Positions 25,685 through 34,831 are shown, numbered from the stretch's first letter. The stretch: DNA of 64,000 nucleotides from Nitrososphaerota archaeon (GCA_029785825.1 JAFLYY010000001.1:1271374-1335373); one strand, 5' to 3'. Made by a program: numbers and translations. The notes: generated by a model from the sequence alone, not told the origin.

Positions 25685-26899
25685 TCAGAGCTCGATGGTC
25701 TTGGACCGTTCTTCGCCGTGGGAGACGATGGCGACCCTGACATGCAGTCTCTCCTCCAGGTACTCCACGAAGCGGCGCCCCGCCCCGTCCAGGCCCTCGG
25801 CGAAACTTGCCCCGTGAAGGGAGAAAGGCGGGTCGAAGACAGGCTCGAACTCCTCGGGGTTCCTCAGGACCGACTGGTAGTCGGCGGTCTCCCCTCCGCG
25901 CCCCCTGTAGGCGACGCAGACCATGAACTCTTTCACTTTGGAGAGGACATCGAGCTTGGTGACAGCCACCTCCCGCGAACCGTTGAGCCTCAGCGTGTAC
26001 TTCAGGGCGACGAGGTCGAGCCATCCGACCCTCCTGGGCCTCCCCGTCGTCGCCCCGTATTCGTTCCCTAGGACCCTGATGCTCTCTCCGAGTGCCCCAA
26101 CAATCTCTGTCGGGAACGGGCCGCCACCGACCCTAGTGGTGTAACACTTCGTCACCCCCAGGGCAGCCCCTGAGAGGGAAGGAGGGATACCCAGAGCGGA
26201 GGGGATATACCCCGCCGTGGTGTGCGTGGCCGTGACGTACGGATAGGACCCGTGGACGACGTCGAGCAGGGACCCCTGGGACCCCTCGAAGAGGACCGAC
26301 CCTCCACTTTCGTTTATCTCGACCACCCTGCCACCGACGTCTCCCAGCAGCCCCTCCAGGAGTTCCTTTGACTCGTCGGCCCAGGACAGAAGCCCGGCTG
26401 GGTTCAGGGAGAGCCCGTGGTAGAACCGCGCCAGGGGCCCAAAGTCGAACCCCTCCGCCAGGTCCATCGCCCTGGGGCTGAGCCTGAGCGCCCTCAGGGC
26501 GTACGCCGGCCCGATCCCCCTCCTGGTGGTCCCGATGGCCGAGGCGCCCCGGGCCTCTTCGAGCATGGCGTCGAACTCTCTGTCCACCGGAGAGACGAGG
26601 GCGCACCTTCCGTCCACCAGGAGTTTCTGCCTCGCTTCGGCCGGGAGGACCGCGAGCTCGTCCCTCAGCACCACAGGGTCGACGGCGACCCCTGCGCCTA
26701 TGAGGAGCTGCTTCCCCTTCATCGCCCCGGAAGGTACCAGGTGGAACGTGTGCCTGTCCCCTCCCATCACCACCGTGTGGCCAGCGTTGCTCCCGCCGTT
26801 GAACCGGGCTACGGCATCGTACCCGTCCGCGAGATAATCGACCACCTTCCCTTTGCCTTCATCGCCCCATTGGAGGCCGACCACCGAGAGGTTCGGCAT
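25685..26899 (-). CDS. purA: Adenylosuccinate synthetase
   Basis: First committed step from IMP to AMP. The 404-residue protein carries LQWGDEGKGKVVDYLA at the N-terminus (GDEGKGK loop with catalytic Asp), FNGGSNAGHTVV with the catalytic histidine, GTTRRGIGPAY and TTGRPRRVGWLD. Its ATG lies one base after the guaB stop, so the AMP and GMP branches from IMP are encoded in one transcript. Confidence 0.96.
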   Translation of the reverse strand: MPNLSVVGLQWGDEGKGKVVDYLADGYDAVARFNGGSNAGHTVVMGGDRHTFHLVPSGAMKGKQLLIGAGVAVDPVVLRDELAVLPAEARQKLLVDGRCALVSPVDREFDAMLEEARGASAIGTTRRGIGPAYALRALRLSPRAMDLAEGFDFGPLARFYHGLSLNPAGLLSWADESKELLEGLLGDVGGRVVEINESGGSVLFEGSQGSLLDVVHGSYPYVTATHTTAGYIPSALGIPPSLSGAALGVTKCYTTRVGGGPFPTEIVGALGESIRVLGNEYGATTGRPRRVGWLDLVALKYTLRLNGSREVAVTKLDVLSKVKEFMVCVAYRGRGGETADYQSVLRNPEEFEPVFDPPFSLHGASFAEGLDGAGRRFVEYLEERLHVRVAIVSHGEERSKTIEL

Positions 26900-26900
26900 A

Positions 26901-28376
26901 TCAGAGCACCCTCTGTATGTCGTGTGGGAGGCTCTCCTTGTGGCCTGCCGAAGTTATCCGCATGAACTCTGCGTTCCTCCTCAACTCTGGGAGGTTGTGG
27001 GCCCCGGAGTAGCTCATCCCCGACCTCAGGCCGCCGACGAGCTGCTTCACCACCTCGTCCACTCGCCCCCTGTAGGGGATCATCCCCTCAACTCCTTCGG
27101 GGACGCTCTCCTCGACTATTTCGCCTATCAGTTCGTCCTCGCCGAGGCCCGTCGCCTTCGACTCCCTCATCCTCCTGTCCAAGGTAGCAGCCAGGGAGGC
27201 CATCCCCCGCGTCAGCTTGTACCTCGTCCCCTCCCTGAGGATGGTCGGGCCGGGGCTCTCCTCTGTCCCTGCGAAGAGGCTCCCTATCATTACCGACGAG
27301 GCGCCCGCCGCCACGGCCTTGGTGATATCTCCCGGGTTCCTGATCCCCCCGTCTCCGATGATTGGGACGCCGCTGTCGGCGACCCCCTCGGCACTGTCCA
27401 GTATAGCTGTCAGTTGGGGGACCCCTGATCCTGTGACCACCCTGGTGACGCAGATGCTCCCCGACCCCACCCCGACCTTGACCGCGTCCGCTCCCGCCTT
27501 CACCAAGTCAGCCGCCCCCCTCGCCGTGGCTACGTTCCCGGCGACCACCTCAACGTCGCCCAGGCTCCGCTTGATCTCCCGGACGGTGTCGATGGCGTAA
27601 GAGGAATGGCCGTGGGCGATGTCCACGACGAGTGCGTCGGCTCCCGCGTCGAACAGCCTCCGCGACCTCTCCATCTGGTCTCCTTTGACCCCCACGGCGG
27701 CGGCGACCCGGAGGCGCCCCCTGGAGTCTTTAGTGGCCAGGGGGAACTGCTTCCTCTTCGTGATATCCTTCGAAGTGATGAGCCCGGTCAGGTTCCCCTT
27801 AGCGTCGACCAGAGGGAGTTTCTCTATCTTGTTGGCGTGGAGCATCTCCTTGGCTTCTTCGAGCGTCACCCCCCTCTGTGCGGTGATGAGCTCCGACCTT
27901 GGGGTCATGACTTCCTCGACCTTCCTGTCGAGGTCGTCCTCCAGGGTCATGTCTCTCCTGGTGACCAGGCCGACGACCTTCCGGCCCGGGCCCACTACGA
28001 CTATCCCTCCGACATCCCTGTCCCTGATCAGCTTGACCGCCTCCCTCACAGTCCCTTCCGGCCCGATGGTGACGGGGTCTTCGATGACCACCCCCTCAGA
28101 CCTCTTCACCTTCAGCACCTCGGAGACCTGCTCCTCAATTGTAAGGAACCTGTGGATGACCCCAATCCCCCCCAGGCGCGCCAAGGCAATCGCCATGGCA
28201 GACTCCGTCACCGTATCCATGTTGGCGCTCACGACGGGGACGGCAAGCTCGATCTTCCGGGAGAAGCTAGTTCGCGTGTCCGCGTCCTTTCTTGATTTCA
28301 CATCAGAGAACTTCGGGACCAGGAGGACGTCGTCGAAAGTGAGGCCGACCCGGAGGTCGGAGCCGGAACCCTTCAC
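26901..28376 (-). CDS. guaB: IMP dehydrogenase
   Basis: Oxidises IMP to XMP with NAD. The 491-residue protein has the full layout: barrel start [14 protein letters not shown], two CBS domains in the middle (around 95-210), and the catalytic loop [20 protein letters not shown] with the thioimidate cysteine. The flap [15 protein letters not shown] near the C-terminus carries the catalytic region. The GTG start is probably leaderless. Confidence 0.97.
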   Translation of the reverse strand: MKGSGSDLRVGLTFDDVLLVPKFSDVKSRKDADTRTSFSRKIELAVPVVSANMDTVTESAMAIALARLGGIGVIHRFLTIEEQVSEVLKVKRSEGVVIEDPVTIGPEGTVREAVKLIRDRDVGGIVVVGPGRKVVGLVTRRDMTLEDDLDRKVEEVMTPRSELITAQRGVTLEEAKEMLHANKIEKLPLVDAKGNLTGLITSKDITKRKQFPLATKDSRGRLRVAAAVGVKGDQMERSRRLFDAGADALVVDIAHGHSSYAIDTVREIKRSLGDVEVVAGNVATARGAADLVKAGADAVKVGVGSGSICVTRVVTGSGVPQLTAILDSAEGVADSGVPIIGDGGIRNPGDITKAVAAGASSVMIGSLFAGTEESPGPTILREGTRYKLTRGMASLAATLDRRMRESKATGLGEDELIGEIVEESVPEGVEGMIPYRGRVDEVVKQLVGGLRSGMSYSGAHNLPELRRNAEFMRITSAGHKESLPHDIQRVL

Positions 28377-28398
28377 TTGACTTCGGTTTTTGCTGTGG

Positions 28399-28406
28399 CT
28401 TTATAG
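28399..28406 (-). promoter_or_regulatory. TATA box for guaB-purA
   Basis: The minus-strand reading CTATAAAG is centred 26 bases before the guaB GTG at 28376, predicting a leaderless transcript. Between this box and tRNA-Ser (28410-28562) I see no gene; a GCTTC/GAAGC stem-loop lies near 28522-28538. Confidence 0.55.
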
Positions 28407-28562
28407 AGATAGCGCCGCTAAGAGAGGACCCAACGGCCGTCTACACGAAATGAAGTCTCTTCTTGCGTTTCGGCATAGAGACGTCTTGTCACGGCACCCC
28501 ACGACGACCGCATCGGACACTCGCTTCTTCGGGCGAAGCCGCCATTTGCTTGTTGGAAAGAA

Positions 28563-28704
28563 CGCCGGGACTGGGACTTTCCTCCTCCCTTACGAGAGGA
28601 CTTTGAACCCAGAACCCGCTTTCGCGAGACAGGCTCGCCGGTCTGACGCGATTCCAGGCTTGCGCGAGGCACATCTGCGCCCTACCAGATTAGGCGATCC
28701 CGGC
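28563..28704 (-). tRNA. tRNA-Ser(GGA) with three introns
   Basis: Acceptor GCCGGGA pairs with TCCCGGC, followed by discriminator G, which marks archaeal tRNA-Ser. The D arm is GCCT/GGGC. Removing 15 bases (28660-28674) and 16 bases (28636-28651) rebuilds the anticodon arm CAGGC-CTGGAAA-GCCTG with anticodon GGA. The variable arm is CTCGC-GAAA-GCGGG, as in class II tRNAs. Removing 25 bases (28577-28601) rebuilds the T arm CTGGG-TTCAAAT-CCCAG. Each intron fits a bulge-helix-bulge: GCGC/GCGC at the first, CTGG/CCGG at the second, and a seven-pair inner stem at the third. CCA is not encoded. TATA at 28727-28735. Confidence 0.9.
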
Positions 28705-28726
28705 GATGTGGAGCCCGGGGTGAGCC

Positions 28727-28735
28727 GTTTAAAAC
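28727..28735 (-). promoter_or_regulatory. TATA box for tRNA-Ser
   Basis: GTTTTAAAC on the minus strand is centred about 27 bases before the tRNA 5' end. It sits directly against the cbf5 stop codon. Confidence 0.5.
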
Positions 28736-29746
28736 CTAACTCGGGCGCGAAGGCGGATCCTGCACCGTCTTCCTCCCGTGGCTCTTCCACATCCTGGGGT
28801 AGGTCCCCGCCTTCATCACCACCCTGTCCGTGGTCGACACCAGCCCTCGCTTGAGCGAAAGCATCTCCTGGGAGGGGATGAGCGCCTTCCCTATGGCCGC
28901 CAGTTCTCCCTTGCCCGTCATGATGGCGACCAGGTCCCCCTTCTTGATGTCCGCTGAGAACGAGAGTACCCCGGGGAGGCCCAGCCGGGCTCCGTGGCAG
29001 ACGGCGTCGATGGCCGAGTCCCTGGCGACTATCCTCCCGATGTCCCCCAGTGAGTCCTCAACGGGCATGATCAGGCTCCGGATGGGACCCTCGTCCCCCG
29101 ACTTCAGACGGTAGACGGCTTCGTTCAGCTGGTGCAGCGTCACCATCCCCCGCTCCTCCGTCAACGGACCCACCATCGTCCGCCTCAGCTCCACCATCGT
29201 CGCCCCGACGCCCAGCACCTCTCCGACGTCATAGATCAGCTTCCTGATGTAAGTCCCTGACTCGCAGAGCACCCGGAAGAGGCTCAGGTTCCCAGCCGAC
29301 TCCTCGAGCACGAACTCGTACACCTCCCGTGTCCTTGTCTGCCTGCTGACAGAGGACCGCTGGGGGGGCCGCTGGAAAATCTTTCCGGTGAACTCGGCGG
29401 CGACCCGCGACAGCTCCTTCCCCGGTACCGACGAATGTATCCGCATCACTCCTCTGTACTCCTTCGGGAAGAGAAGGAGAAGGCTCAGCGCCCGGGTCGA
29501 CTGCCCGAGCCCGATGGGGAGCATCCCTGAGACGGGAGGGTCGAGCGTCCCACTGTGTCCCGCCTTCTCCACTCCCAGGAGCTTCCGGGTCCAGGCTACC
29601 ACTTCGTGGCTCGTCGGTCCCCGGGGCTTGTCCAGGGGGATGAGCCCGTATTCGATGAGGCTCTGCACCGTCCGCGAAGAAGGGAACGACCCGTATCTCG
29701 GGTCCGTCTGCTCCTCGTCGAGGACTACGGTCTTCCGCGCTGGCAC
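28736..29746 (-). CDS. cbf5: tRNA/rRNA pseudouridine synthase Cbf5
   Basis: Catalytic subunit of H/ACA guide RNPs and tRNA Psi55 synthase. The 336-residue protein has LDKPRGPTSHEVVAWTRK and GHSGTLDPPVSGMLPIGLG with the catalytic aspartate, then a C-terminal PUA domain (around 240-310) that binds the ACA box. The GTG start follows the cytidylate kinase stop by one base. The secY-adk-EMC3-cmk-cbf5 order is conserved; L34e and L14e, found here in many archaea, are absent. Confidence 0.96.
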   Translation of the reverse strand: MPARKTVVLDEEQTDPRYGSFPSSRTVQSLIEYGLIPLDKPRGPTSHEVVAWTRKLLGVEKAGHSGTLDPPVSGMLPIGLGQSTRALSLLLLFPKEYRGVMRIHSSVPGKELSRVAAEFTGKIFQRPPQRSSVSRQTRTREVYEFVLEESAGNLSLFRVLCESGTYIRKLIYDVGEVLGVGATMVELRRTMVGPLTEERGMVTLHQLNEAVYRLKSGDEGPIRSLIMPVEDSLGDIGRIVARDSAIDAVCHGARLGLPGVLSFSADIKKGDLVAIMTGKGELAAIGKALIPSQEMLSLKRGLVSTTDRVVMKAGTYPRMWKSHGRKTVQDPPSRPS

Positions 29747-29747
29747 T

Positions 29748-30308
29748 TCAGTCCCTTCGGCCCTTCACGTACTGGATGACTATTTCGGCAACTTTCCCTT
29801 CGTCGATGCCATCGGTCTCGACCACGAGGTCGAAGGGCTTGAGGTCCCTACCGAACTCGATGCCATAGATCTTCTTGTAGAGCTTGTAGTTCTCACCGTC
29901 CCTTACCGAGAGGATTTCCCTACACTGGGAGACCGGGAGACCGTCTCTCTTAGACATCCTCCCCGCCCGGCTGTCCACGCTCCCCGACAGCCATACCTTC
30001 AGACCTTCTTTCGTGAGCCATGGCACGGGGTAGCTGGTGATCACCACATCCCCCTTCTTGGCCTTCTGCAGGAGCCTCTCGTCGACCTCCTTGTCGAAGT
30101 CCGAAGAGCGCTTCCTCTCCTGGAGGAACTTCATCCCCTCCCCCTTGTCCCACCAGTCTTCCCCCCCGGGGGTGTACCCCTGCTCCACCGCCATCTCTTT
30201 GAGGACGTCGCCGCCACCCACCATGCTGACCCTGAAAGCCGCGGCCACCTGACGGGAAACAGAGGTCTTCCCTACCGCAGGCATCCCTGAGACGACTATC
30301 GCTTTCAT
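29748..30308 (-). CDS. cmk: Cytidylate kinase, archaeal type
   Basis: Phosphorylates CMP and dCMP. The 186-residue P-loop kinase has GMPAVGKTSVSRQVA at residues 8-22 and GGGDVLKEMAVEQG, then WLSGSVDSRAGRMSKRDG in the lid region. Size and operon position (between an EMC3-like membrane protein and cbf5) match archaeal Cmk. A dephospho-CoA kinase or other small NMP kinase assignment is less likely. Confidence 0.88.
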   Translation of the reverse strand: MKAIVVSGMPAVGKTSVSRQVAAAFRVSMVGGGDVLKEMAVEQGYTPGGEDWWDKGEGMKFLQERKRSSDFDKEVDERLLQKAKKGDVVITSYPVPWLTKEGLKVWLSGSVDSRAGRMSKRDGLPVSQCREILSVRDGENYKLYKKIYGIEFGRDLKPFDLVVETDGIDEGKVAEIVIQYVKGRRD

Positions 30309-30318
30309 CTGCGTCCCT

Positions 30319-31296
30319 TCAGCTCGTAGTGTGGAGCAGCCGGCCCAGCATAGTGGAGAATGTGAACGAGCTGAGGAAGTACCACCAGAAGAGACTGACG
30401 TCGTAGATGGCTGGGGTCTGTGTCACACCGGTGATGACAGGTATCGGTATGGGGGTGAACGCCACTACGACTCCGTATCCTCCCAGGAAGGTCGCCATCA
30501 GGTAGTAGACGAGAATCAGGGGGACCGTCGTAATCCCCATCACCTTGAACCTCGCCTTCTGGACGTTGAGCTGTTCCTGCTGCATCGCCAGTTCACGCTT
30601 CTTCAGTCGTTCGAGCTTGTCCTGCTCCTTCGCGACAGTCGCCTTCGCCTGGGAGCCTCCTTCCTTGTCCTTGGACAGCGCGCCCTTCGCCCGCTGCAGC
30701 GCCATGGTGGCTTCTCGCTTCTCCTTGTTGAACGCGTTGACCTCCGCGCGCATCCGCCTCTCGGCGTTGAGGTCGACGACCTTCCTGGTGACCAGCTGGG
30801 TCACCATGCCGAGAGAGATTGATGTGACCGTCACTATGATCGTGGAGACAGGCGGGGCATACTGTGGAATCGAGAACTTGTCCACGACGGTCGTCACTCC
30901 TGCGGTGAAGTTGATGCTGTAGTGTCCCACCGCCATGTTCGGAACCCAGAAGGTACACCCAGACAGGGTCCCCTTGGGCGAAGTCTGGCAATTGGGCTGC
31001 TTGGTAGTGCTGTTGGTCAGCTGCAGCGGTGACGTCCCGAACGTGGCTGAGACGTTCTTGCTGACGGGGAGATTCTGGCCCGAGATCACCACGTACACGC
31101 CCGGGATGTCGGACCCCGTGCTCAGCGACACCTTCGCCGCGTTGGGGGCAGTCGTAACGGTCGACTGGGGGAAGACGACAGGGCGGACGGCGTAGTAGAA
31201 CACCAGGACCCCGACGACGGCGATGAGGATGTAGGTGATGGTCCTCGACCCCCCGCCAGAAGACCTGTTCTGTTGCCTCTTCTTGCCTGACGACAT
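30319..31296 (-). CDS. EMC3/TMCO1-like (DUF106) membrane insertase with extra N-terminal domain
   Basis: The C-terminal half (about 145-325) is the archaeal DUF106 core: membrane helix, a long charged coiled coil (RRMRAEVNAFNKEKREATMA, and onward), then two membrane segments, a relative of the YidC/Oxa1/EMC3 insertases. Unusually, residues 19-42 form an additional N-terminal membrane helix followed by about 90 residues with an IPT-like beta-rich pattern and a Cys pair (NCQTSPKGTLSGCTFW) predicted outside the cell. Lies between adk and cmk downstream of secY, fitting co-translational membrane insertion. Confidence 0.85.
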   Translation of the reverse strand: MSSGKKRQQNRSSGGGSRTITYILIAVVGVLVFYYAVRPVVFPQSTVTTAPNAAKVSLSTGSDIPGVYVVISGQNLPVSKNVSATFGTSPLQLTNSTTKQPNCQTSPKGTLSGCTFWVPNMAVGHYSINFTAGVTTVVDKFSIPQYAPPVSTIIVTVTSISLGMVTQLVTRKVVDLNAERRMRAEVNAFNKEKREATMALQRAKGALSKDKEGGSQAKATVAKEQDKLERLKKRELAMQQEQLNVQKARFKVMGITTVPLILVYYLMATFLGGYGVVVAFTPIPIPVITGVTQTPAIYDVSLFWWYFLSSFTFSTMLGRLLHTTS

Positions 31297-31869
31297 TTAC
31301 CGCGAAGCCGCCTCCAGGACCTTGACCAGCTTCATGGCTGCCTCGTCAGCCCTCCCCTGGGAGTTCCGTACGAAGTTCACGGGTGCCCCGGTGAGGGTTG
31401 AGCTCGCAGCGAGGAAACTCTTGGCAAGGCTGAGCTCCTCGGCGAGGCTCTCGATGGTCGTGGCGTCCCGGTACCTCGACGCGTCAGACATCCTCCGCAT
31501 GAGTATCTCCTCGGAGGTCGCCTCGACCAGCACGAGGTGGGTCGGATTCATGGCCCTGACCACTTCGAATGGGAGCCCCGGCCAGAACCCCTCCGGGGTC
31601 TTGATGAAGAGGTGGGTGTCCACCACCACTACCCTGTCCTTCATCCTTGCGATCCTCGAAGCCGCCACCTTCTGCAGTTGCCTCTGTTTTACGACCGGGA
31701 GCTTCCTGATCTCGTCCCTGTCCCTGATTAGCCTCCTGGCTTTGCCGACCTCGAGCATAATCGTCCCGAAGTTCACCAGCCGCGCGCCGCCTATGCTCGA
31801 GACGACCTTGCTGACTATGGTCGACTTCCCCACCCCGGGGACCCCCACCATGATGACCCGCAGACCCAC
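31297..31869 (-). CDS. adkA: Adenylate kinase, archaeal type
   Basis: Interconverts 2 ADP with ATP and AMP. The 190-residue protein has the P-loop GVPGVGKSTIVSKV (9-22) and the archaeal AdkA layout (GTIMLEVGKARRLIRDRDEI, then DTHLFIKTPEGFWPGLP). It lacks a bacterial-type zinc lid. It starts at GTG just after secY and ends adjacent to the EMC3-like start. Confidence 0.94.
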   Translation of the reverse strand: MGLRVIMVGVPGVGKSTIVSKVVSSIGGARLVNFGTIMLEVGKARRLIRDRDEIRKLPVVKQRQLQKVAASRIARMKDRVVVVDTHLFIKTPEGFWPGLPFEVVRAMNPTHLVLVEATSEEILMRRMSDASRYRDATTIESLAEELSLAKSFLAASSTLTGAPVNFVRNSQGRADEAAMKLVKVLEAASR

Positions 31870-31871
31870 GG

Positions 31872-33311
31872 CTAGCTAGCTCCGATAAGCCCGGCGAGCG
31901 CAGGAGAGATTTCCTCCACCTGCTCCTTGAGGAGCATCTGGTAGTACTGGAGGATGATGTCGACCATGAGCAGTATCCCTATCCCCGTCCCGAAGACCCC
32001 GAACAGGTCCGATACCCCTGCTATGAGGCCTATGAGTATGCCTCCTATGATGGTGAGGGTCGGGATGTACCTGTTGAGCATCTGCTCGATGGAGAGGCCG
32101 GAGCGCCTGAAACCGGGCACCTGGACGTCGGCGTCCATGAGGTTCTTCGCCACAGCCTTCGGGTTAAGGCCGCCTATCTCGACCCAGAGCCTGGCGAAGA
32201 CCACCGCCATCCCCACCAAGTACAGGAGGTAGATGACAGAGTGGACCGGCTCTGCGAGGGTCTGCTGGAAGGACTGGGGCGGCGTGAGATAGAACACCAG
32301 CCCTCCGGTGGGGATCTGCGTGTTCGTCCCGTTGGCGCTCGAAGCGGGGAAGACGGCGAGGTACTTCATCCACCAGGGCGGGCTTGCGACTGAATAGTTC
32401 GCCAGCAGGCGGGCAAAGAACGTGACGTTGGCCCCCAGGGCCGATACCAGGATGACAGGGATGTTCGAGACATAGAGGAGCTTAATCGGATATACCCCTT
32501 GGAACCCGCGGTACTTTATCGACGTGATGGGGAGCTCTATCCTGATCCCTTCGATGTAGACCAGGACGAGTATCATCACTATGGTGAGGGAGAAGGTGAG
32601 GAGACTCGGATACTTGAAGTCCCTGATGAGAACTGACCCCAGGTTGTTGTTGAAGGACTCGCTTATCGCCTCCGGGACGAAGCCGAAGAGTTGTGTCACC
32701 CCGGTGGTCACCTGGAAGGGGATAGGGGAGAAGGTGTACCACATGACGGTCTGACACACACCGGCGAGGATGAACAGGCTCACCCCGCTGCCGATTCCCC
32801 ACCCCTTCTGTATCATCTCGTCGAGGAGGAGGACTATCACAGAGCCTATCACTAGTTGTATGAAGACCACAGGCTGTTGGGACGCCGTCAGGACGCCGAG
32901 GGCTCCCCCGAACATGTAAGCCATCGACTCCCCCACTATGACTATGAGTGTGAGGAACTTCGTGGCCGAACCAAATATCGCTCTGTCAGAAGAGTCGCTC
33001 ATGTCGAGCTTTATGATGTCGCTCCCCACGAGCAGCTGAAGGATGAGCCCCGCAGTAACGATGGGACCTATGCCGAGCGTCATCAGGGTCCCCTGGGCGG
33101 ATGCGAAGACCACCCTGAGGAACGTGGATGCGTTGTTGGCCGCGGCTGTCCCCGTGAGGCCGTAGAGCGGCGTCGCAGCCATCACGAGGTACAGAATCAG
33201 GGCTATCCCGGTCCATACGAAGCGCTCGTTCAGGGTGGGCTTCTTCTCGGGCTTCGGGATTTCAGGGAGGACGGTGCCTACGCTCTTGATGAAGTCACGC
33301 ATTGAAGCCAT
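31872..33311 (-). CDS. secY: Preprotein translocase subunit SecY
   Basis: The 479-residue core of the Sec channel with about ten membrane helices, starting with an amphipathic N-terminus (MASMRDFIKSVGTVLPEIPK). A plug region follows helix 1, and the conserved cytoplasmic loop SIKYRGFQGVYPIKLLYVSN binds the ribosome. It lies downstream of L15 as in nearly all prokaryotes. Secretes, among others, the surface protein at 17-20 kb. Confidence 0.97.
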   Translation of the reverse strand: MASMRDFIKSVGTVLPEIPKPEKKPTLNERFVWTGIALILYLVMAATPLYGLTGTAAANNASTFLRVVFASAQGTLMTLGIGPIVTAGLILQLLVGSDIIKLDMSDSSDRAIFGSATKFLTLIVIVGESMAYMFGGALGVLTASQQPVVFIQLVIGSVIVLLLDEMIQKGWGIGSGVSLFILAGVCQTVMWYTFSPIPFQVTTGVTQLFGFVPEAISESFNNNLGSVLIRDFKYPSLLTFSLTIVMILVLVYIEGIRIELPITSIKYRGFQGVYPIKLLYVSNIPVILVSALGANVTFFARLLANYSVASPPWWMKYLAVFPASSANGTNTQIPTGGLVFYLTPPQSFQQTLAEPVHSVIYLLYLVGMAVVFARLWVEIGGLNPKAVAKNLMDADVQVPGFRRSGLSIEQMLNRYIPTLTIIGGILIGLIAGVSDLFGVFGTGIGILLMVDIILQYYQMLLKEQVEEISPALAGLIGAS

Positions 33312-33321
33312 TGGACGTGGC

Positions 33322-33723
33322 TTACTCCTGGGCCAGGATTTTTCCGCCTGCTGCCTCTATTTTAGCCTGAGCTTTCTTGGTGAAGGAGGCGACCTTCACT
33401 TCATAAGCCCGGGCGACCTCTCCTGATCCGAGGAGCTTCTCCACCCCCATCGAAGCCAGGTCGAGAGACTTCGCGTCCCCGGCGAGCCCGTCTAGCTGTC
33501 CCACGTTCATCCAGCGGGAAGGCTTGACGTGCCCTGGCGGCCTGAACGGATCCCTGCCGAAGTGGTCGGGATCGTTGATTACGAGCCAGCTCCATTTGTG
33601 CTTGTGAAGGCCGGCGTTGCCGTGCCCCCCCTGCTTTCCTGAGTGACGGTGCTGCCCGATCTGGCCGTATCCGTGGGTCCGCATTCCCCTGTACCTCCTT
33701 CCCTTGCGGAGTCTGGTAGGCAG
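33322..33723 (-). CDS. rpl15: 50S ribosomal protein L15 (probable CTG start)
   Basis: The conserved archaeal L15 N-terminus is encoded as PTRLRKGRRYRGMRTHGYGQ, beginning directly after the L30 stop. The only NTG codon before it is CTG at 33721-33723, giving 134 residues. An ATG at 33684 would start at MRTHGYG and lose the RNA-binding TRLRK segment, although GGAGGT lies before it (that run also encodes Gly-Arg-Arg). I favour the CTG. The rest (HGNAGLHKHKWSWLV and a C-terminal VKVASFTKKAQAKIEAAGGK) is typical. Confidence 0.8.
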   Translation of the reverse strand: MPTRLRKGRRYRGMRTHGYGQIGQHRHSGKQGGHGNAGLHKHKWSWLVINDPDHFGRDPFRPPGHVKPSRWMNVGQLDGLAGDAKSLDLASMGVEKLLGSGEVARAYEVKVASFTKKAQAKIEAAGGKILAQE

Positions 33724-33724
33724 A

Positions 33725-34189
33725 TCAGATCATCCTCCTTACGATTTCGTCGAGTTTCGGGTTGCTTCCCAGTGTCCCCTTCTCGGTGGACTGCCTGCGG
33801 AGAGAGCGTTTGAACCCTCCCTTCGGAGGTGCGAGTCTGAAGTACGGGAGGATCCCTGGGACCGCCGCGAGCCGCTTCTGCTCTTTTACCATCTGGGCGG
33901 CCAGGGCCTTATGGTCATTGAACCCGAGCCCCTTCAGTGCCGTCTGGTCCAGGGACCTGCTGGTACTCACCATCCCCCTCTTTGAAAGGAGCTCAGCGAG
34001 GAGCCCCTCGTCAACCGGAGCCCAGGCCACATAGTCCTTGCAGAGCCTCAGCATGCCCACCGTCGCGGCGTCATCCGGGACGACCGACGCCGAGAACTTC
34101 TTGGCTACCCAGAGCTCGTTGAGCGACTTCCTTACGGGAGCGGAGCTGTTGATAGAGCCGTGCAGGTTGACGACCAAGATCAGACCCAT
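33725..34189 (-). CDS. rpl30: 50S ribosomal protein L30
   Basis: A 154-residue archaeal-type long L30 (eukaryotic L7 relative): ILVVNLHGSINSSAPVRKSL at the N-terminus and RLAPPKGGFKRSLRRQSTEK further on. The ATG at 34189 has the Shine-Dalgarno GGTGAT four bases before it and is preferred to a GTG nine bases upstream. Located between S5 and L15. Confidence 0.94.
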   Translation of the reverse strand: MGLILVVNLHGSINSSAPVRKSLNELWVAKKFSASVVPDDAATVGMLRLCKDYVAWAPVDEGLLAELLSKRGMVSTSRSLDQTALKGLGFNDHKALAAQMVKEQKRLAAVPGILPYFRLAPPKGGFKRSLRRQSTEKGTLGSNPKLDEIVRRMI

Positions 34190-34198
34190 CCCAATCAC

Positions 34199-34831
34199 CT
34201 ACACGTTTAGCCCGTGCGACATTTTGAACGCGTCGTACACCGCGTTTGCCAAGGAAGACATGGTGTTCGTCGAGCCGAAGGTCCTGACCCAGGCGTCCTT
34301 CACCCCGGCCAACTGGAGGAGGTTCTTCAGAGCGGGGCCTGCGACGAGCCCCAGCGCCCGCGGCGCCGGCATTATCTCTACCGTAACGCTGCCGGCCTTC
34401 CCCCTGATCCTGTATGGGACAGAGTGCGGTCTCCCGTCCCTGCACTCCCATGAGCCGCACCCTAATTTGACCGGTATTATGTTGAGGAGGGCGGCAGTGG
34501 TGGCTTTCTCAATCGCATCCCTAGTCTGCATGGCCTTACCTTTACCGACGCCGAACCACCCCGCCCCGTTTCCGACCGCTACGACGGCGAGGAAGCGAGT
34601 CAACTCCCCGGCGTCGGTCTGCTTCTGGACGACGCTGACACCGACGACCTCGTTCCTGAGGTCTGGGAGAAGCCTCTTGACAATCTCGGCCTCGCGGACC
34701 CTCTGGCCGTTCCTGAATATCTCTTCAAGAGAGGTGATCTTTCCCTCGTTGACAAGAGCCCCCAACTTCGTCCTCGGGACCCACACCTGCTCCTGCTCTT
34801 CCTGTCTTCCCCTTCGCTGGTAGGCCATCAC
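34199..34831 (-). CDS. rps5: 30S ribosomal protein S5
   Basis: A 210-residue protein with the S5 double-stranded RNA-binding fold (LLPDLRNEVVGVSVVQKQTD, then VAVGNGAGWFGVGKGKAMQT) and the C-terminal fold (LVAGPALKNLLQLAGVKDAW). Its start overlaps the L18 stop. Involved in decoding fidelity. Confidence 0.96.
   Translation of the reverse strand: MMAYQRRGRQEEQEQVWVPRTKLGALVNEGKITSLEEIFRNGQRVREAEIVKRLLPDLRNEVVGVSVVQKQTDAGELTRFLAVVAVGNGAGWFGVGKGKAMQTRDAIEKATTAALLNIIPVKLGCGSWECRDGRPHSVPYRIRGKAGSVTVEIMPAPRALGLVAGPALKNLLQLAGVKDAWVRTFGSTNTMSSLANAVYDAFKMSHGLNV

Noticed and set aside
28418-28672. Minus-strand open frame of 84 codons overlapping tRNA-Ser
   Set aside because: Most of it lies within the tRNA gene and its introns, and it shows no recognisable domain.
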